Assembly: GCA_004210455.1 (NCBI GenBank)
Contig: SEFA01000016.1
Span: 1-64,000 of the forward strand
DNA length: 64,000 nt
DNA from: Rubrivivax sp.
GTDB taxonomy: Bacteria > Pseudomonadota > Gammaproteobacteria > Burkholderiales > Burkholderiaceae_C
Direction of reading: 5' to 3'
The notes beneath the pieces were generated by a model. The model saw nothing but the letters and a program-made list of their open reading frames with translations. It was not told where the DNA came from and did no database searches. The translations under genes were made by a program, and so were the position numbers. This document shows positions 1 to 10,536 of this stretch, one piece after another (position 1 is the stretch's first letter; each line of letters begins with the position of its first letter).

Positions 1-293
1 GTATCGGTTCAACGCCCTTCCCGCTGCCGGAGGACGGGCGGGACAGCGAGGGCTGGGCGTTTCTCGGAACCGAACTTCCCGGTCGCCGGGCCGGTGCCTT
101 GGGCGTGTTGACCTGGGACCGGACGGACGCGTCCCAGTCACCTCGGCAAGGCCGGGTGTATGCGCAGTTCAACGGCAAGACGCGCAAGGTCGACTACTTC
201 CGGCGTAAAACGGCACAGAGGTCCGGCCCGCTCGACGACCTGCCGTTGGATGGACGCAGCAATGCGGACTGGGAGTACGTGAAGCCTCGCTGA
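1..293 (+). CDS. C-terminal end of an unrecognised protein with repeated W-x-F/Y-L/V-G module
   Basis: The reading frame is open from base 3 to the stop at 291-293, so this is the last 96 residues of a gene that begins outside the window. I do not recognise the family. Two related modules can be seen. The first ends in PLPEDGRDSEGWAFLG (about bases 20-84). The second runs from VDYFRRK to LDGRSNADWEYV (about bases 189-282). The pattern is an aromatic-F/Y-R-x-K/R stretch, a P-x-x-G turn and a W-E/A-F/Y-L/V end. The next gene downstream carries one copy of the same module near its C-terminus, so the two neighbours are likely related in architecture. Similar YFRLK...WEYLG modules occur at the C-termini of some secreted proteases and toxins, from memory; I infer an accessory binding module. 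The rest of the protein is unknown. Confidence 0.6.
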   Translation, partial: IGSTPFPLPEDGRDSEGWAFLGTELPGRRAGALGVLTWDRTDASQSPRQGRVYAQFNGKTRKVDYFRRKTAQRSGPLDDLPLDGRSNADWEYVKPR

Positions 294-508
294 CAGCAGG
301 GGACGCGTGTTCTCCAGAAGCCGGTCGCGCGCGGCTGGCATCCGCGGCGGCATGCCGATGATGAACGCGGAGTCGCCCAGACCAGTCTTCGCCCTGACGA
401 TGTCGGTGGGAAGGCAGGCCCCGGACGCGGATGCGGGTCATTGAGCGCGCACTTGACCGCCCGAAGAATGGTCCCGCCCTCCAGATGGTGGAGGGTTGGA
501 GTCCTGGA

Positions 509-1993
509 ATGTCTTTTGATCACCGCTTGAATCTCAGCCGGAGCCCCTTCTCGCGCAAACCTGCACCACCGCCACGTGCCGGTCGACCGGCGGGGTGCGT
601 CCTGGCGCTCGTCGGGCTGGGCCTGGGCCTGGCCAACGTCGCCATGGCACAGCAGGAGGGCACGCCCCCCTGGGCGCTCGGCGACCATCGATGCGCATAC
701 ACCTTGATCTCCCCGCGCGTCGCCCTGACGACGATGCGCTGCGGCGTGGTCGCCATGCATCCCGAGGATGGGCCTGCGCTCGTGTTCCGTCAGCGGAGCA
801 CGGGACTGCAGCGCGAAGGCACCGTCGCGATCTCGCGCAGGCCGCTGGCCGTGCTTCCTCCGGCGGGACTGGCGCTGGTCCGATTCAAGGGCGGCAATCC
901 GTTCAACACCGACGGCGCGCCGCTCGCCTCCTACCAGGACGAGGCCGCCCTGCTACGGGATCCGGTGGATGCCACGTCGCCCCGCGGCGCCGGCACCAGG
1001 CTGTTCGGCCATGTGGACGTTGAGAGAGGCTCGTATGGCGTCGCGACCCGGACGACGTATGTCTTCGGAACGGACCGTCGTCTTTTCAGCGACGAGCATC
1101 CTCTGGTCTACCGATCCCTCGCCCATCTGAAGAAACACGAGCCGTCGCGATTCTTGAAGCGGGAGAAGTCGACTCAACCCCTGGACTGGGACGACCTGCT
1201 CGGGGATCGCGTGAGAGCCTCATTGCGGGGCCGCACTGCAGCGGAGCACGATGATCTTCTGGTGGCGCTGCCGGGCAAGGCCGCAGATGGATTGACGCAT
1301 CGTCGGCGCGAGGCGCATCGCGTGCACCCGGCTTTCGCGACATTCGAGGCAGGCACCGGGCTGATCGCCATGAATCCTGTCGAACAGGGAGGCTTGGAAG
1401 CGAATCGCGAAAAGTGGGCCACAGCCGAGCGGGATCGCATCGATCGGCTCCATCGCTGGACGAGATCCAATGAGCACCTCGCCGCCCTTGAGGCCTTTGG
1501 GAAAGAGCACCGGGCCAGAACGGCCAGCGATCATGCCCATTGGTCGAATGGCCGGCTGGTGGCCATCGTGTCCGGCGAGACGCCGCTGCACCTGCGCCTG
1601 AGCGCGCACTGGCCGCTCATCTATCGGATGCTGCTGGCTGAAGGTCTCAAGGACGACGCCCGTCATGTCGCCCGTCAAGTGCTGCCCTTGAACGAGTTCG
1701 CGTCCGACCGTCGCGGAACCCCGGGCGCCTTCTACGGCATGGAGAATCCGTCGACGGCTGCCTTCGAGTTCTATCGACTGCGGCGCGTGGACGCTGATGG
1801 CACGTATCCGGCGGTGCCGGCGCATGGGCAGGGCGACCATTGGTGGGAGTTCCTCGGCATCGAGTTGCCATCCCGGCACAAGGTCCTGGATCAAGGCGCC
1901 GGGAGCGAGGCGCTGCCGGTCGCCGAGGCGCGTGGGGTCAACCCGCTTCCAGGAACCGGTCCCGTACTTCCAGCACCTGCGGCAGCACGCTGA
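509..1993 (+). CDS. Exported protein with degenerate trypsin-like N-terminal part and C-terminal WEFLG module
   Basis: 494 residues from ATG 509; an in-frame ATG exists at 431, but 509 puts the hydrophobic signal sequence (ending near ANVAMAQQ) close to the N-terminus. After it, CAYTLISPRVALTTMRCG resembles the CGGSLISPRWVLTAAHC block of S1 serine proteases, with the catalytic His replaced (TTMRC for TAAHC). The later block GLALVRFKGG resembles the DIALL block without its Asp. No convincing GDSGG motif follows. I therefore read it as a trypsin fold that has lost catalysis, or a chance resemblance. The central 200 residues are charged and unrecognised. Near the C-terminus FEFYRLRR...PAHGQGDHWWEFLG repeats the module seen in the preceding gene. 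The 3' end overlaps the convergent response-regulator gene by 56 bases, which is unusual. Function unknown. Confidence 0.65.
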   Translation: MSFDHRLNLSRSPFSRKPAPPPRAGRPAGCVLALVGLGLGLANVAMAQQEGTPPWALGDHRCAYTLISPRVALTTMRCGVVAMHPEDGPALVFRQRSTGLQREGTVAISRRPLAVLPPAGLALVRFKGGNPFNTDGAPLASYQDEAALLRDPVDATSPRGAGTRLFGHVDVERGSYGVATRTTYVFGTDRRLFSDEHPLVYRSLAHLKKHEPSRFLKREKSTQPLDWDDLLGDRVRASLRGRTAAEHDDLLVALPGKAADGLTHRRREAHRVHPAFATFEAGTGLIAMNPVEQGGLEANREKWATAERDRIDRLHRWTRSNEHLAALEAFGKEHRARTASDHAHWSNGRLVAIVSGETPLHLRLSAHWPLIYRMLLAEGLKDDARHVARQVLPLNEFASDRRGTPGAFYGMENPSTAAFEFYRLRRVDADGTYPAVPAHGQGDHWWEFLGIELPSRHKVLDQGAGSEALPVAEARGVNPLPGTGPVLPAPAAAR

Positions 1994-2934
1994 TGAACTG
2001 CTCGACCAGCGCCGGATCGAAGTGCCGCCCGGCCTGCTCGCGCAGGTGGTCGACCGCCTGCTCGATCGGCCAGGCCGGCTTGTAGGGCCGGATGCTGGTG
2101 AGCGCGTCGAAGACGTCGGCGATGGCGACGATGCGGGCTTCCTGCGGAATCGCCTCGCCGGCCAGGCCTTCGGGATAGCCGCTGCCGTCCCACTTCTCGT
2201 GGTGCCCCAGCGCGACGCGGCGCGCCAGGCCCAGCAGCCCGGTCGTCTGGTCGCCGAGGATCTCGGCGCCGATGGCCGGGTGGCGGCGCATCACCGTCCA
2301 CTCGGCTTCGGTGAGCGGCCCCGGCTTCTGCAGGATCGCGTCGGGAATGCCGAGCTTGCCGACGTCGTGCATCGGCGCCGCATGCAGCAGATCGTCGGCC
2401 TCCTGGTCGGTCCAGCCGGCGGCCAGCGCGAGCAACTGGGCGTAGTGGCTCATGCGCACGACGTGCCAGCCGGTCTCGTTGTCCTTGTACTCGGCCGCGC
2501 GGCCCAGGCGCTGCACGATCTGCAGCCGCGTTTCGCGCAGCTCGTCGGCGCGCACCAGCGACAGGTGCGTGCGCACCCGCGCGCGCACGACCGGCGGGCT
2601 CACCGGCTTGGCGATGTAGTCGACCGCGCCGGCCTCGAAGCCCTCGGTCTCGTCGCGCGAATCGGCCAGCGCGGTGACGAAGATCACCGGCGTGCGCTTC
2701 GTCGCGGGCAAGGACTTCAGCACCCGGCAGACATCGAGACCCGACATGCCCGGCATCATGATGTCGAGCAGGATCAGCTGCGGCGATTCGGTCTTCGCCA
2801 GTTCGAGCGCCTTCTGCCCGTCGCGCGCGAACAGCAGCCGGTAGTCGTCCTGCAACACGTGCCGCAGCACCTGCAGGTTGGCGGGCTCGTCGTCGACGAG
2901 GAGCAGCTTGGGGCGATGGTCGGCGGTCACGGCG

Positions 2935-2948
<14 letters not shown>
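1938..2948 (-). CDS. Response regulator with HD-GYP cyclic-di-GMP phosphodiesterase domain
   Basis: 336 residues. An N-terminal receiver domain (LLLVDDEPANLQVL, phospho-acceptor Asp in ILLDIMMPGMSG, conserved Lys in AKPVSPP) is followed by an HD-GYP domain with the full set of hallmarks: MHDVGKLG, HHEKWDGSGYPEGL and ADVFDAL. This architecture hydrolyses cyclic-di-GMP under control of phosphorylation. The start is GTG at 2948, which lies inside the end of the upstream histidine kinase gene (14-base overlap), so the two are translationally coupled and the kinase is the obvious phosphodonor. The receiver is of the RpfG-like type. The 3' end runs 56 bases into the convergent gene on the other strand. 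The intact HD and GYP residues predict an active enzyme acting in the cytoplasm. Confidence 0.93.
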
Positions 2949-6063
<3,115 letters not shown>

Positions 6064-6141
6064 GGGAGGAGTCCGCCATGGTGCCAAGAAGCGTCGTTCG
6101 CCATACGGCACAAATGCGCGGCATCCCGCCCGCAAATGAAA

Positions 6142-6163
6142 GCGCCCCGCGTGTGCGGGGCGC
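6142..6163 (-). terminator. Intrinsic terminator after metQ
   Basis: A perfect 9-bp GC-rich stem (6142-6150 with 6155-6163) and a 4-base loop. Read on the minus strand it is followed by TTTCATTT. It lies 52 bases past the metQ stop codon, so it ends the metNIQ transcript before the histidine kinase gene. Confidence 0.8.
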
Positions 6164-6214
6164 GAAGTGGCGGATATCGCCCAAACCTGCCCGACCTCCC
6201 GGTCGGATCCGGTC

Positions 6215-6997
6215 TTAGAACGCGGGAACGACCGCGCCCTTGTACTGCGTCTGGATGAAGCGCTTGACCGCCTCGGTCTGCAGCGCGGCCGCCAGCTTCC
6301 TGACGGCCGGAGCGTTCTGGTTGTCGTCACGCGTGACCAGCCAGTTGGCATACGGCGACTCGCCGCCTTCGATCGCGAGCGCGTCCTTGGACGGATTCAG
6401 CTTCGCTTCCAGCGCGTAGTTCGTGTTGATCAGCGCCAGGTCGACCTGCGGCAGGATGCGCGGCAGCGTGGCGGCCTCGATCTCGCGGAACTTCAGCTTC
6501 TTCGGGTTCTCGGCGATGTCCTTGGTCGTGGACAGGATGTTGGCCTTGTCCTTCAGCTTGATCACGCCGGCCTTGTCCAGCAGCAGCAGCGCGCGGCCGC
6601 CGTTGGTCGGGTCGTTGGGGATCGCGACGGTGCCGCCTTCGGGCAGCGCGGCCAGGGTCTTGTGCTTGGTCGAATAGGCGCCGAAGGGCTCCACATGGAC
6701 CGCCGCGACAGCGACCAGGTGCGTGCCCTTGCCCTTGTTGAACTCGGTCAGGTAGGGCTTGTGCTGGAAGAAGTTGGCATCCAGGCGCTTCTCGGCGACC
6801 TGCACGTTGGGCTGGACGTAGTCGGTGAAGACTTTGACCTCGAGCTCGACGCCCTGCTTGGCCAGCTCGGGCTTGATCAGGTTGAGGATCTCGGCGTGCG
6901 GCACCGCGGTGGCGGCGACGGTCAGCTTCTCGGCGGCGGCGGTGCCGGCGGCGGCCAGGGACAGGGCCGCGACGGCGGCGGTGAACAGCTTCTTCAT
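6215..6997 (-). CDS. metQ: D-/L-methionine ABC transporter substrate-binding protein MetQ
   Basis: 260 residues of the NlpA/MetQ family. After a signal peptide (MKKLFTAAVAALSLAAAGTAAA) the mature part shows family blocks KLTVAATAVPHAEILNLIKPELAK, a FFQHKPYLTEFN block, VAIPNDPTNGGRALLLL and DLALINTNYALEAKL. It captures methionine in the periplasm and hands it to MetI. The ATG at 6997 has a GAGGAG ribosome site 7 bases upstream; longer in-frame starts lack one. Unlike the E. coli protein there is no lipobox Cys, so it should be a soluble periplasmic protein. It is the last gene of a metN-metI-metQ operon on the minus strand, about 120 bases after metI, and is followed by a terminator. Confidence 0.95.
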   Translation of the reverse strand: MKKLFTAAVAALSLAAAGTAAAEKLTVAATAVPHAEILNLIKPELAKQGVELEVKVFTDYVQPNVQVAEKRLDANFFQHKPYLTEFNKGKGTHLVAVAAVHVEPFGAYSTKHKTLAALPEGGTVAIPNDPTNGGRALLLLDKAGVIKLKDKANILSTTKDIAENPKKLKFREIEAATLPRILPQVDLALINTNYALEAKLNPSKDALAIEGGESPYANWLVTRDDNQNAPAVRKLAAALQTEAVKRFIQTQYKGAVVPAF

Positions 6998-7116
6998 GGG
7001 GACAAACTCCTCTGAGGGACGGTGCCGGAAGCCTGCTTGGGGCGTCCGGCGATGAAAGGGGGAGGCGGGGTTCTGAGCGAGCCAGGCTCGCGGTGTGGCT
7101 CGGCGGATGGCGATGG

Positions 7117-7806
7117 CTATCGGTGGGACACGCGAGCCACGAGCCAGTCGCCGAACATCTGCAGCAATTGCACGAGCACCAGCAGCAGTACGACGGTCAC
7201 GACCATGACCTCGGTCTGGAAGCGCTGGTAGCCGAAGCGGATGGCGAGGTCGCCCAGGCCGCCGCCGCCGATGACGCCGGACAAGGCCGTGTAGCCGACC
7301 AGCGTGATGGCGGTGACGGTCAGCGCGGAGACGATGCCCGGCAGCGCTTCGGGCAGCAGGCCCTGCCACACAATCTGGCGCGTGCGGGCGCCCATCGCGA
7401 GACCGGCTTCGACGATGCCGCGGTCGACGCCGCGCAGCGCGGTCTCCACCAGGCGCGCCAGGAAAGGCGTCGCGCCGACGACCAGCGGCGGGATGGCGCC
7501 CGCCACGCCCAGCGAGGTGCCGGTCACCAGCAGCGTGAACGGGATCAGCACGATCAGCAGGATGACGAAGGGCAGGGAGCGCAGCACGTTCACGACGAGG
7601 GACAGCAGCGCGTACACCTTCGGCGAGGCCACCAGCCGGTCGCGGTCGAACAGGTAGAGCGCGATGCCCAGCGGCAGCCCGAGCAGCGCGGTGAACAGCA
7701 GCGAGCCGCCCAGCATGAGCAGCGTGTCGCCGCCGGCCGTGGCGATCTCGGGCCAGTCGATGGCGCGGAGCGTGTCCAGCAGAGAGGGGGTGGCGGCGAG
7801 GCTCAT
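7117..7806 (-). CDS. metI: Methionine ABC transporter permease MetI
   Basis: 229 residues, with several hydrophobic helices and the ABC-permease EAA loop ([26 protein letters not shown]) that contacts the ATPase MetN. The block [17 protein letters not shown] and the ending [17 protein letters not shown] are typical of the MetI family, which is usually about 217 residues long. Its start codon overlaps the metN stop by four bases (ATGA), so it is translationally coupled to the ATPase. It forms the membrane channel of the importer together with MetN and MetQ. Confidence 0.95.
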   Translation of the reverse strand: MSLAATPSLLDTLRAIDWPEIATAGGDTLLMLGGSLLFTALLGLPLGIALYLFDRDRLVASPKVYALLSLVVNVLRSLPFVILLIVLIPFTLLVTGTSLGVAGAIPPLVVGATPFLARLVETALRGVDRGIVEAGLAMGARTRQIVWQGLLPEALPGIVSALTVTAITLVGYTALSGVIGGGGLGDLAIRFGYQRFQTEVMVVTVVLLLVLVQLLQMFGDWLVARVSHR

Positions 7807-8843
7807 GCGCGCAGCTCCTCGACCTGCACGCCGCGAGCGGCCAGCAGTTGGCGCGCCGCGGCGCGGTCGCCGCCGCTGACGGCGATCGTCAACTGGCCGT
7901 AGGGCTGCTTCTTGATCCGGTCGATGCGGCCGGCCAGGATGCCGAAATCCAGATTCGCGTGGCGGGCGACCTCGCCCAGCAAGGGCTCGTAGGTGCGTTC
8001 GCCGAAGAAGGTCAGCCGCCAGAGGCTGCCCGCGACGTGCGCGTAGTCGTCGCGTTGCTCGCCTTCGTCGACGTGTTCCGAGGCCAGGACGAAGCGCTTC
8101 GCCGTGCCCGAGCGCGGGTGCAGGAAGACCTGCGCGACAGGGCCCTGCTCGACGATGCGGCCGGCCTCGAGCACGGCGACGCGGTCGCAGACGCGGCGGA
8201 CGACGTCCATCTCATGCGTGATCAGGACGATGGTCAGCTTCAATTCATCGTTGAGCTCGGCCAGCAGATCGAGGATGGAACGCGTGGTCTCGGGATCGAG
8301 CGCGCTGGTGGCTTCGTCGCACAGCAGCACCTGCGGGTCCAGCGCCAGCGCACGGGCGATGCCGACACGCTGCTTCTGACCGCCCGACAACTGCGCGGGG
8401 TACTTGTCGGCCTGGTCGGCGAGACCCACCCGGGCCAGCAACGCCTGAACACGCGGCGCAATCCGGGCGGCGTCCCAACCGGCGATGCGCAGCGGCCAGG
8501 CGACGTTCTGCGCCACGGTGCGCGAACTCAACAGATTGAAGTGCTGGAAGATCATCGCGATCTTCTGGCGGGCGGCGCGCAGGGCTGCGGCGTCCAGCGC
8601 CTGCAAGTCCTGACCCCCGACGATCACCTGACCGCTATCGGGACCCTCCAGCAGGTTGATCACGCGCAGCAGCGTGCTCTTGCCGGCGCCCGAAGCGCCG
8701 ATGATCCCGAACACCTCGCCCGGTTCGATCTTGAGGTCCACGCCTTGGAGCGCCGGAACACGGCGACCCTCGACGTCATACGATTTGTGCAGGCTTTGGA
8801 GTTCGATCACGGGAAGAAGAAGGACGCTAGCGGCAGGTGACAC
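7803..8843 (-). CDS. metN: Methionine ABC transporter ATP-binding protein MetN
   Basis: 346 residues from GTG 8843, or 335 from the internal GTG at 8810, which begins directly at the usual MetN N-terminus ([11 protein letters not shown]). Neither start has a strong ribosome site. The ATPase carries Walker [10 protein letters not shown], the Q-loop, signature [15 protein letters not shown], Walker [13 protein letters not shown] and the switch His in THEMDVV. After it comes the C-terminal NIL regulatory domain (about residues 265-346, ending [22 protein letters not shown]), which binds methionine and inhibits transport when the cell is replete (family knowledge). First gene of metN-metI-metQ; no recognisable SAM riboswitch precedes it. 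Confidence 0.95.
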   Translation of the reverse strand: MSPAASVLLLPVIELQSLHKSYDVEGRRVPALQGVDLKIEPGEVFGIIGASGAGKSTLLRVINLLEGPDSGQVIVGGQDLQALDAAALRAARQKIAMIFQHFNLLSSRTVAQNVAWPLRIAGWDAARIAPRVQALLARVGLADQADKYPAQLSGGQKQRVGIARALALDPQVLLCDEATSALDPETTRSILDLLAELNDELKLTIVLITHEMDVVRRVCDRVAVLEAGRIVEQGPVAQVFLHPRSGTAKRFVLASEHVDEGEQRDDYAHVAGSLWRLTFFGERTYEPLLGEVARHANLDFGILAGRIDRIKKQPYGQLTIAVSGGDRAAARQLLAARGVQVEELRA

Positions 8844-8923
8844 CCGTTGCCGTCATGCGCCTCTTTGGGGCGGAAACCGTGATGCTTAGGGATTACCCGG
8901 CGTTTGGCAAGCAATCAATGCTT

Positions 8924-8933
8924 ATATGCATAT
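8924..8933. promoter_or_regulatory. Palindrome upstream of metN, possible operator
   Basis: ATATGCATAT is a perfect 10-bp palindrome inside an AT-rich stretch (about 8915-8940), strikingly unlike the GC-rich surroundings. It sits about 80-110 bases upstream of the metN start and between metN and the 3' end of the lipoprotein gene. A binding site for a sulfur or methionine regulator is plausible, but I cannot name the factor. Confidence 0.3.
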
Positions 8934-8981
8934 GCTTGGGTGGGAAATCTGCTGAATTCGTATAACGGGAAGGGCGACTTC

Positions 8982-9578
8982 TTACGTCGGCAGAGCGAGC
9001 GAGGCGAGCTCCCGGACAAGATCCGCAATGTTGTTGCGCAGCGCAGACTCGGTGGCAATGCGCAGCTGCTCGCTCGGGTTCAGGCTGTGGTCGATGCCCG
9101 CCTTCTGCGTCGTGCGCAGCGTCCGCTGATACAGCACCTTGCCGCCACCGGCGGCGCGTTCCGTCAGTGTGTAGCGGACGGAGAGGGCGACCTCGGGAAG
9201 CACCGGCACGTTGGGCTGCGCCAGCGCCAGGACTTCGACCTTCAGCTGATAGCGTCCCGTCTCGGGGACGTCGGGCATCAGCCCCAGGCGCCGCAACGAC
9301 TCCTGGTAGGTCTGGTTCAGCGTCATCGCGTTGATCCGGCTGCCCCACCACATCGAGGTCTCCTGGCCGCCGGTGACCGGCAGCAGGTCGATGTTGCGCC
9401 GCAGCTGCGGACTGAGCCACGAGCGCAGCTGCAGCGAGTCCATGTCCGTGAGCGAGGACTCCAGCGGACGGGCCGGCGTGCCGCATCCCGCCAGCAGCGC
9501 GCAGGCGCACGCCGCGGCAGCCAGCACGGCCAGCGCGGAACGGGAAGGAGCGGGACGACGGTCGATCATGCCGGGCAT
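8982..9578 (-). CDS. Putative outer-membrane lipoprotein of unknown function
   Basis: 198 residues. The signal sequence ends in a clear lipobox (ACALLAGC), so the mature protein begins at that Cys and is lipid-anchored; the next residues (GTPARP) do not include the inner-membrane retention Asp, so an outer-membrane location is likely. The start at 9578 is supported by GGAGG four bases upstream, better than the internal ATG at 9569. The mature part contains blocks such as LTDMDSLQLRSWLSPQLRRN and LPEVALSVRYTLTERAAGG and looks like a mixed alpha/beta periplasmic domain. I do not recognise the family. It lies downstream of nit on the same strand with an 82-base gap, the place where tldD often sits in related genomes. 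Confidence 0.7.
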   Translation of the reverse strand: MPGMIDRRPAPSRSALAVLAAAACACALLAGCGTPARPLESSLTDMDSLQLRSWLSPQLRRNIDLLPVTGGQETSMWWGSRINAMTLNQTYQESLRRLGLMPDVPETGRYQLKVEVLALAQPNVPVLPEVALSVRYTLTERAAGGGKVLYQRTLRTTQKAGIDHSLNPSEQLRIATESALRNNIADLVRELASLALPT

Positions 9579-9660
9579 CTTGCCTCCGCGAACCGGGCAT
9601 CGATCGCCCGAAGTGGACCGCTTTCGAGGCCCAGTGTCCGGGCCTCACGTCGTTCGAGGG

Positions 9661-10536
9661 TCAGAGGCGCCGATGCTGCAGCGCCGGCAACTGCTCGCGC
9701 ACTTGCGCGATGCGCGCGGGATCGATCCTGGCCACCGCCAGGCCTTCGCCCTCGGGCACGCAGGCCAGGACTTCGCCCCACGGGTCGACGATCATGCTGT
9801 GGCCCCAGGTGCGGCGGCCGTTCTCGTGCGTGCCGCCCTGCGCCGCCGCAATCACGTAGGCCTGGTTCTCGACCGCGCGGGCGCGCAGCAGCAGCTCCCA
9901 ATGGGCCTGACCCGTGGTGAAGGTGAAGGCCGCCGGGACGCTGATGAGGTCGAGCGGGCGGTCGCCGCTGAAGCTCATCGCGCGGCACAGCTCCGGGAAG
10001 CGCAGGTCGTAGCAGATGGAGAGCCCCACCCGCAGCGCGGGTCCGTCGGGGATCGCCGCGTCGAGCGTGACCGGCGCGGCGCCGGCTTCCAGCACGCGGG
10101 CTTCGTCGTAGCGCTCGCGGCCGTTGTCGTAGCAGAACAGGTGGAGCTTGTCGTAGCGCGCCTTGAGCGAGCCGTCCGGCGCGAAGACGCAGGTGGTGTT
10201 GCGCACGCGCTCCGCGGGCTGGGTCGCGCCGTCGATCGCCATCGGCAGCGTGCCGCCGAGGATCCACACGCCGTGCTCGCGCGCCGCACGGCTGAGCGCG
10301 CCCTGGATGGGCGCGTCGAGGTCGCCGTGACGCTCGCCGAAGGGCAGCTTGTCGGTGTCCTTGTGGCCCATCAGGCAGAAGTACTCGGGCAGCGAGACCA
10401 GCGCGGCGCCCTGCCGGGCGGCTTCGCCTATCCAGTGGCGGGCGCGTTCGAGGTTCTCTTCCAGCCGGGTGCCGGAGACCATCTGGATCGCGGCGACGGT
10501 GACCGGCGATCCGGCGGTCGTGGATGGCGTGCTCAT
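9661..10536 (-). CDS. Carbon-nitrogen hydrolase, Nit1/Nit2-type omega-amidase family
   Basis: 291 residues of the nitrilase superfamily. The catalytic triad is visible: Glu in LVSLPEYF, Lys in YDKLHLF and Cys in SICYDLRFPEL. The blocks RARAVENQAYVIAAAQGG and HSMIVDPWGEVLA are typical of the Nit branch, whose members hydrolyse deaminated glutathione or omega-amides such as 2-oxoglutaramate; the exact substrate is inferred from the family. The ATG at 10536 has AAGGAG eight bases upstream. Its first codon overlaps the yhdP stop by four bases (ATGA), so the two are co-translated. The yhdP-nit pairing is conserved in many proteobacteria. Confidence 0.9.
   Translation of the reverse strand: MSTPSTTAGSPVTVAAIQMVSGTRLEENLERARHWIGEAARQGAALVSLPEYFCLMGHKDTDKLPFGERHGDLDAPIQGALSRAAREHGVWILGGTLPMAIDGATQPAERVRNTTCVFAPDGSLKARYDKLHLFCYDNGRERYDEARVLEAGAAPVTLDAAIPDGPALRVGLSICYDLRFPELCRAMSFSGDRPLDLISVPAAFTFTTGQAHWELLLRARAVENQAYVIAAAQGGTHENGRRTWGHSMIVDPWGEVLACVPEGEGLAVARIDPARIAQVREQLPALQHRRL

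Noticed and set aside
8844-8981. SAM or SAH riboswitch upstream of metN
   Set aside because: I could not build the conserved stems of any known SAM riboswitch from this short, AT-rich stretch.
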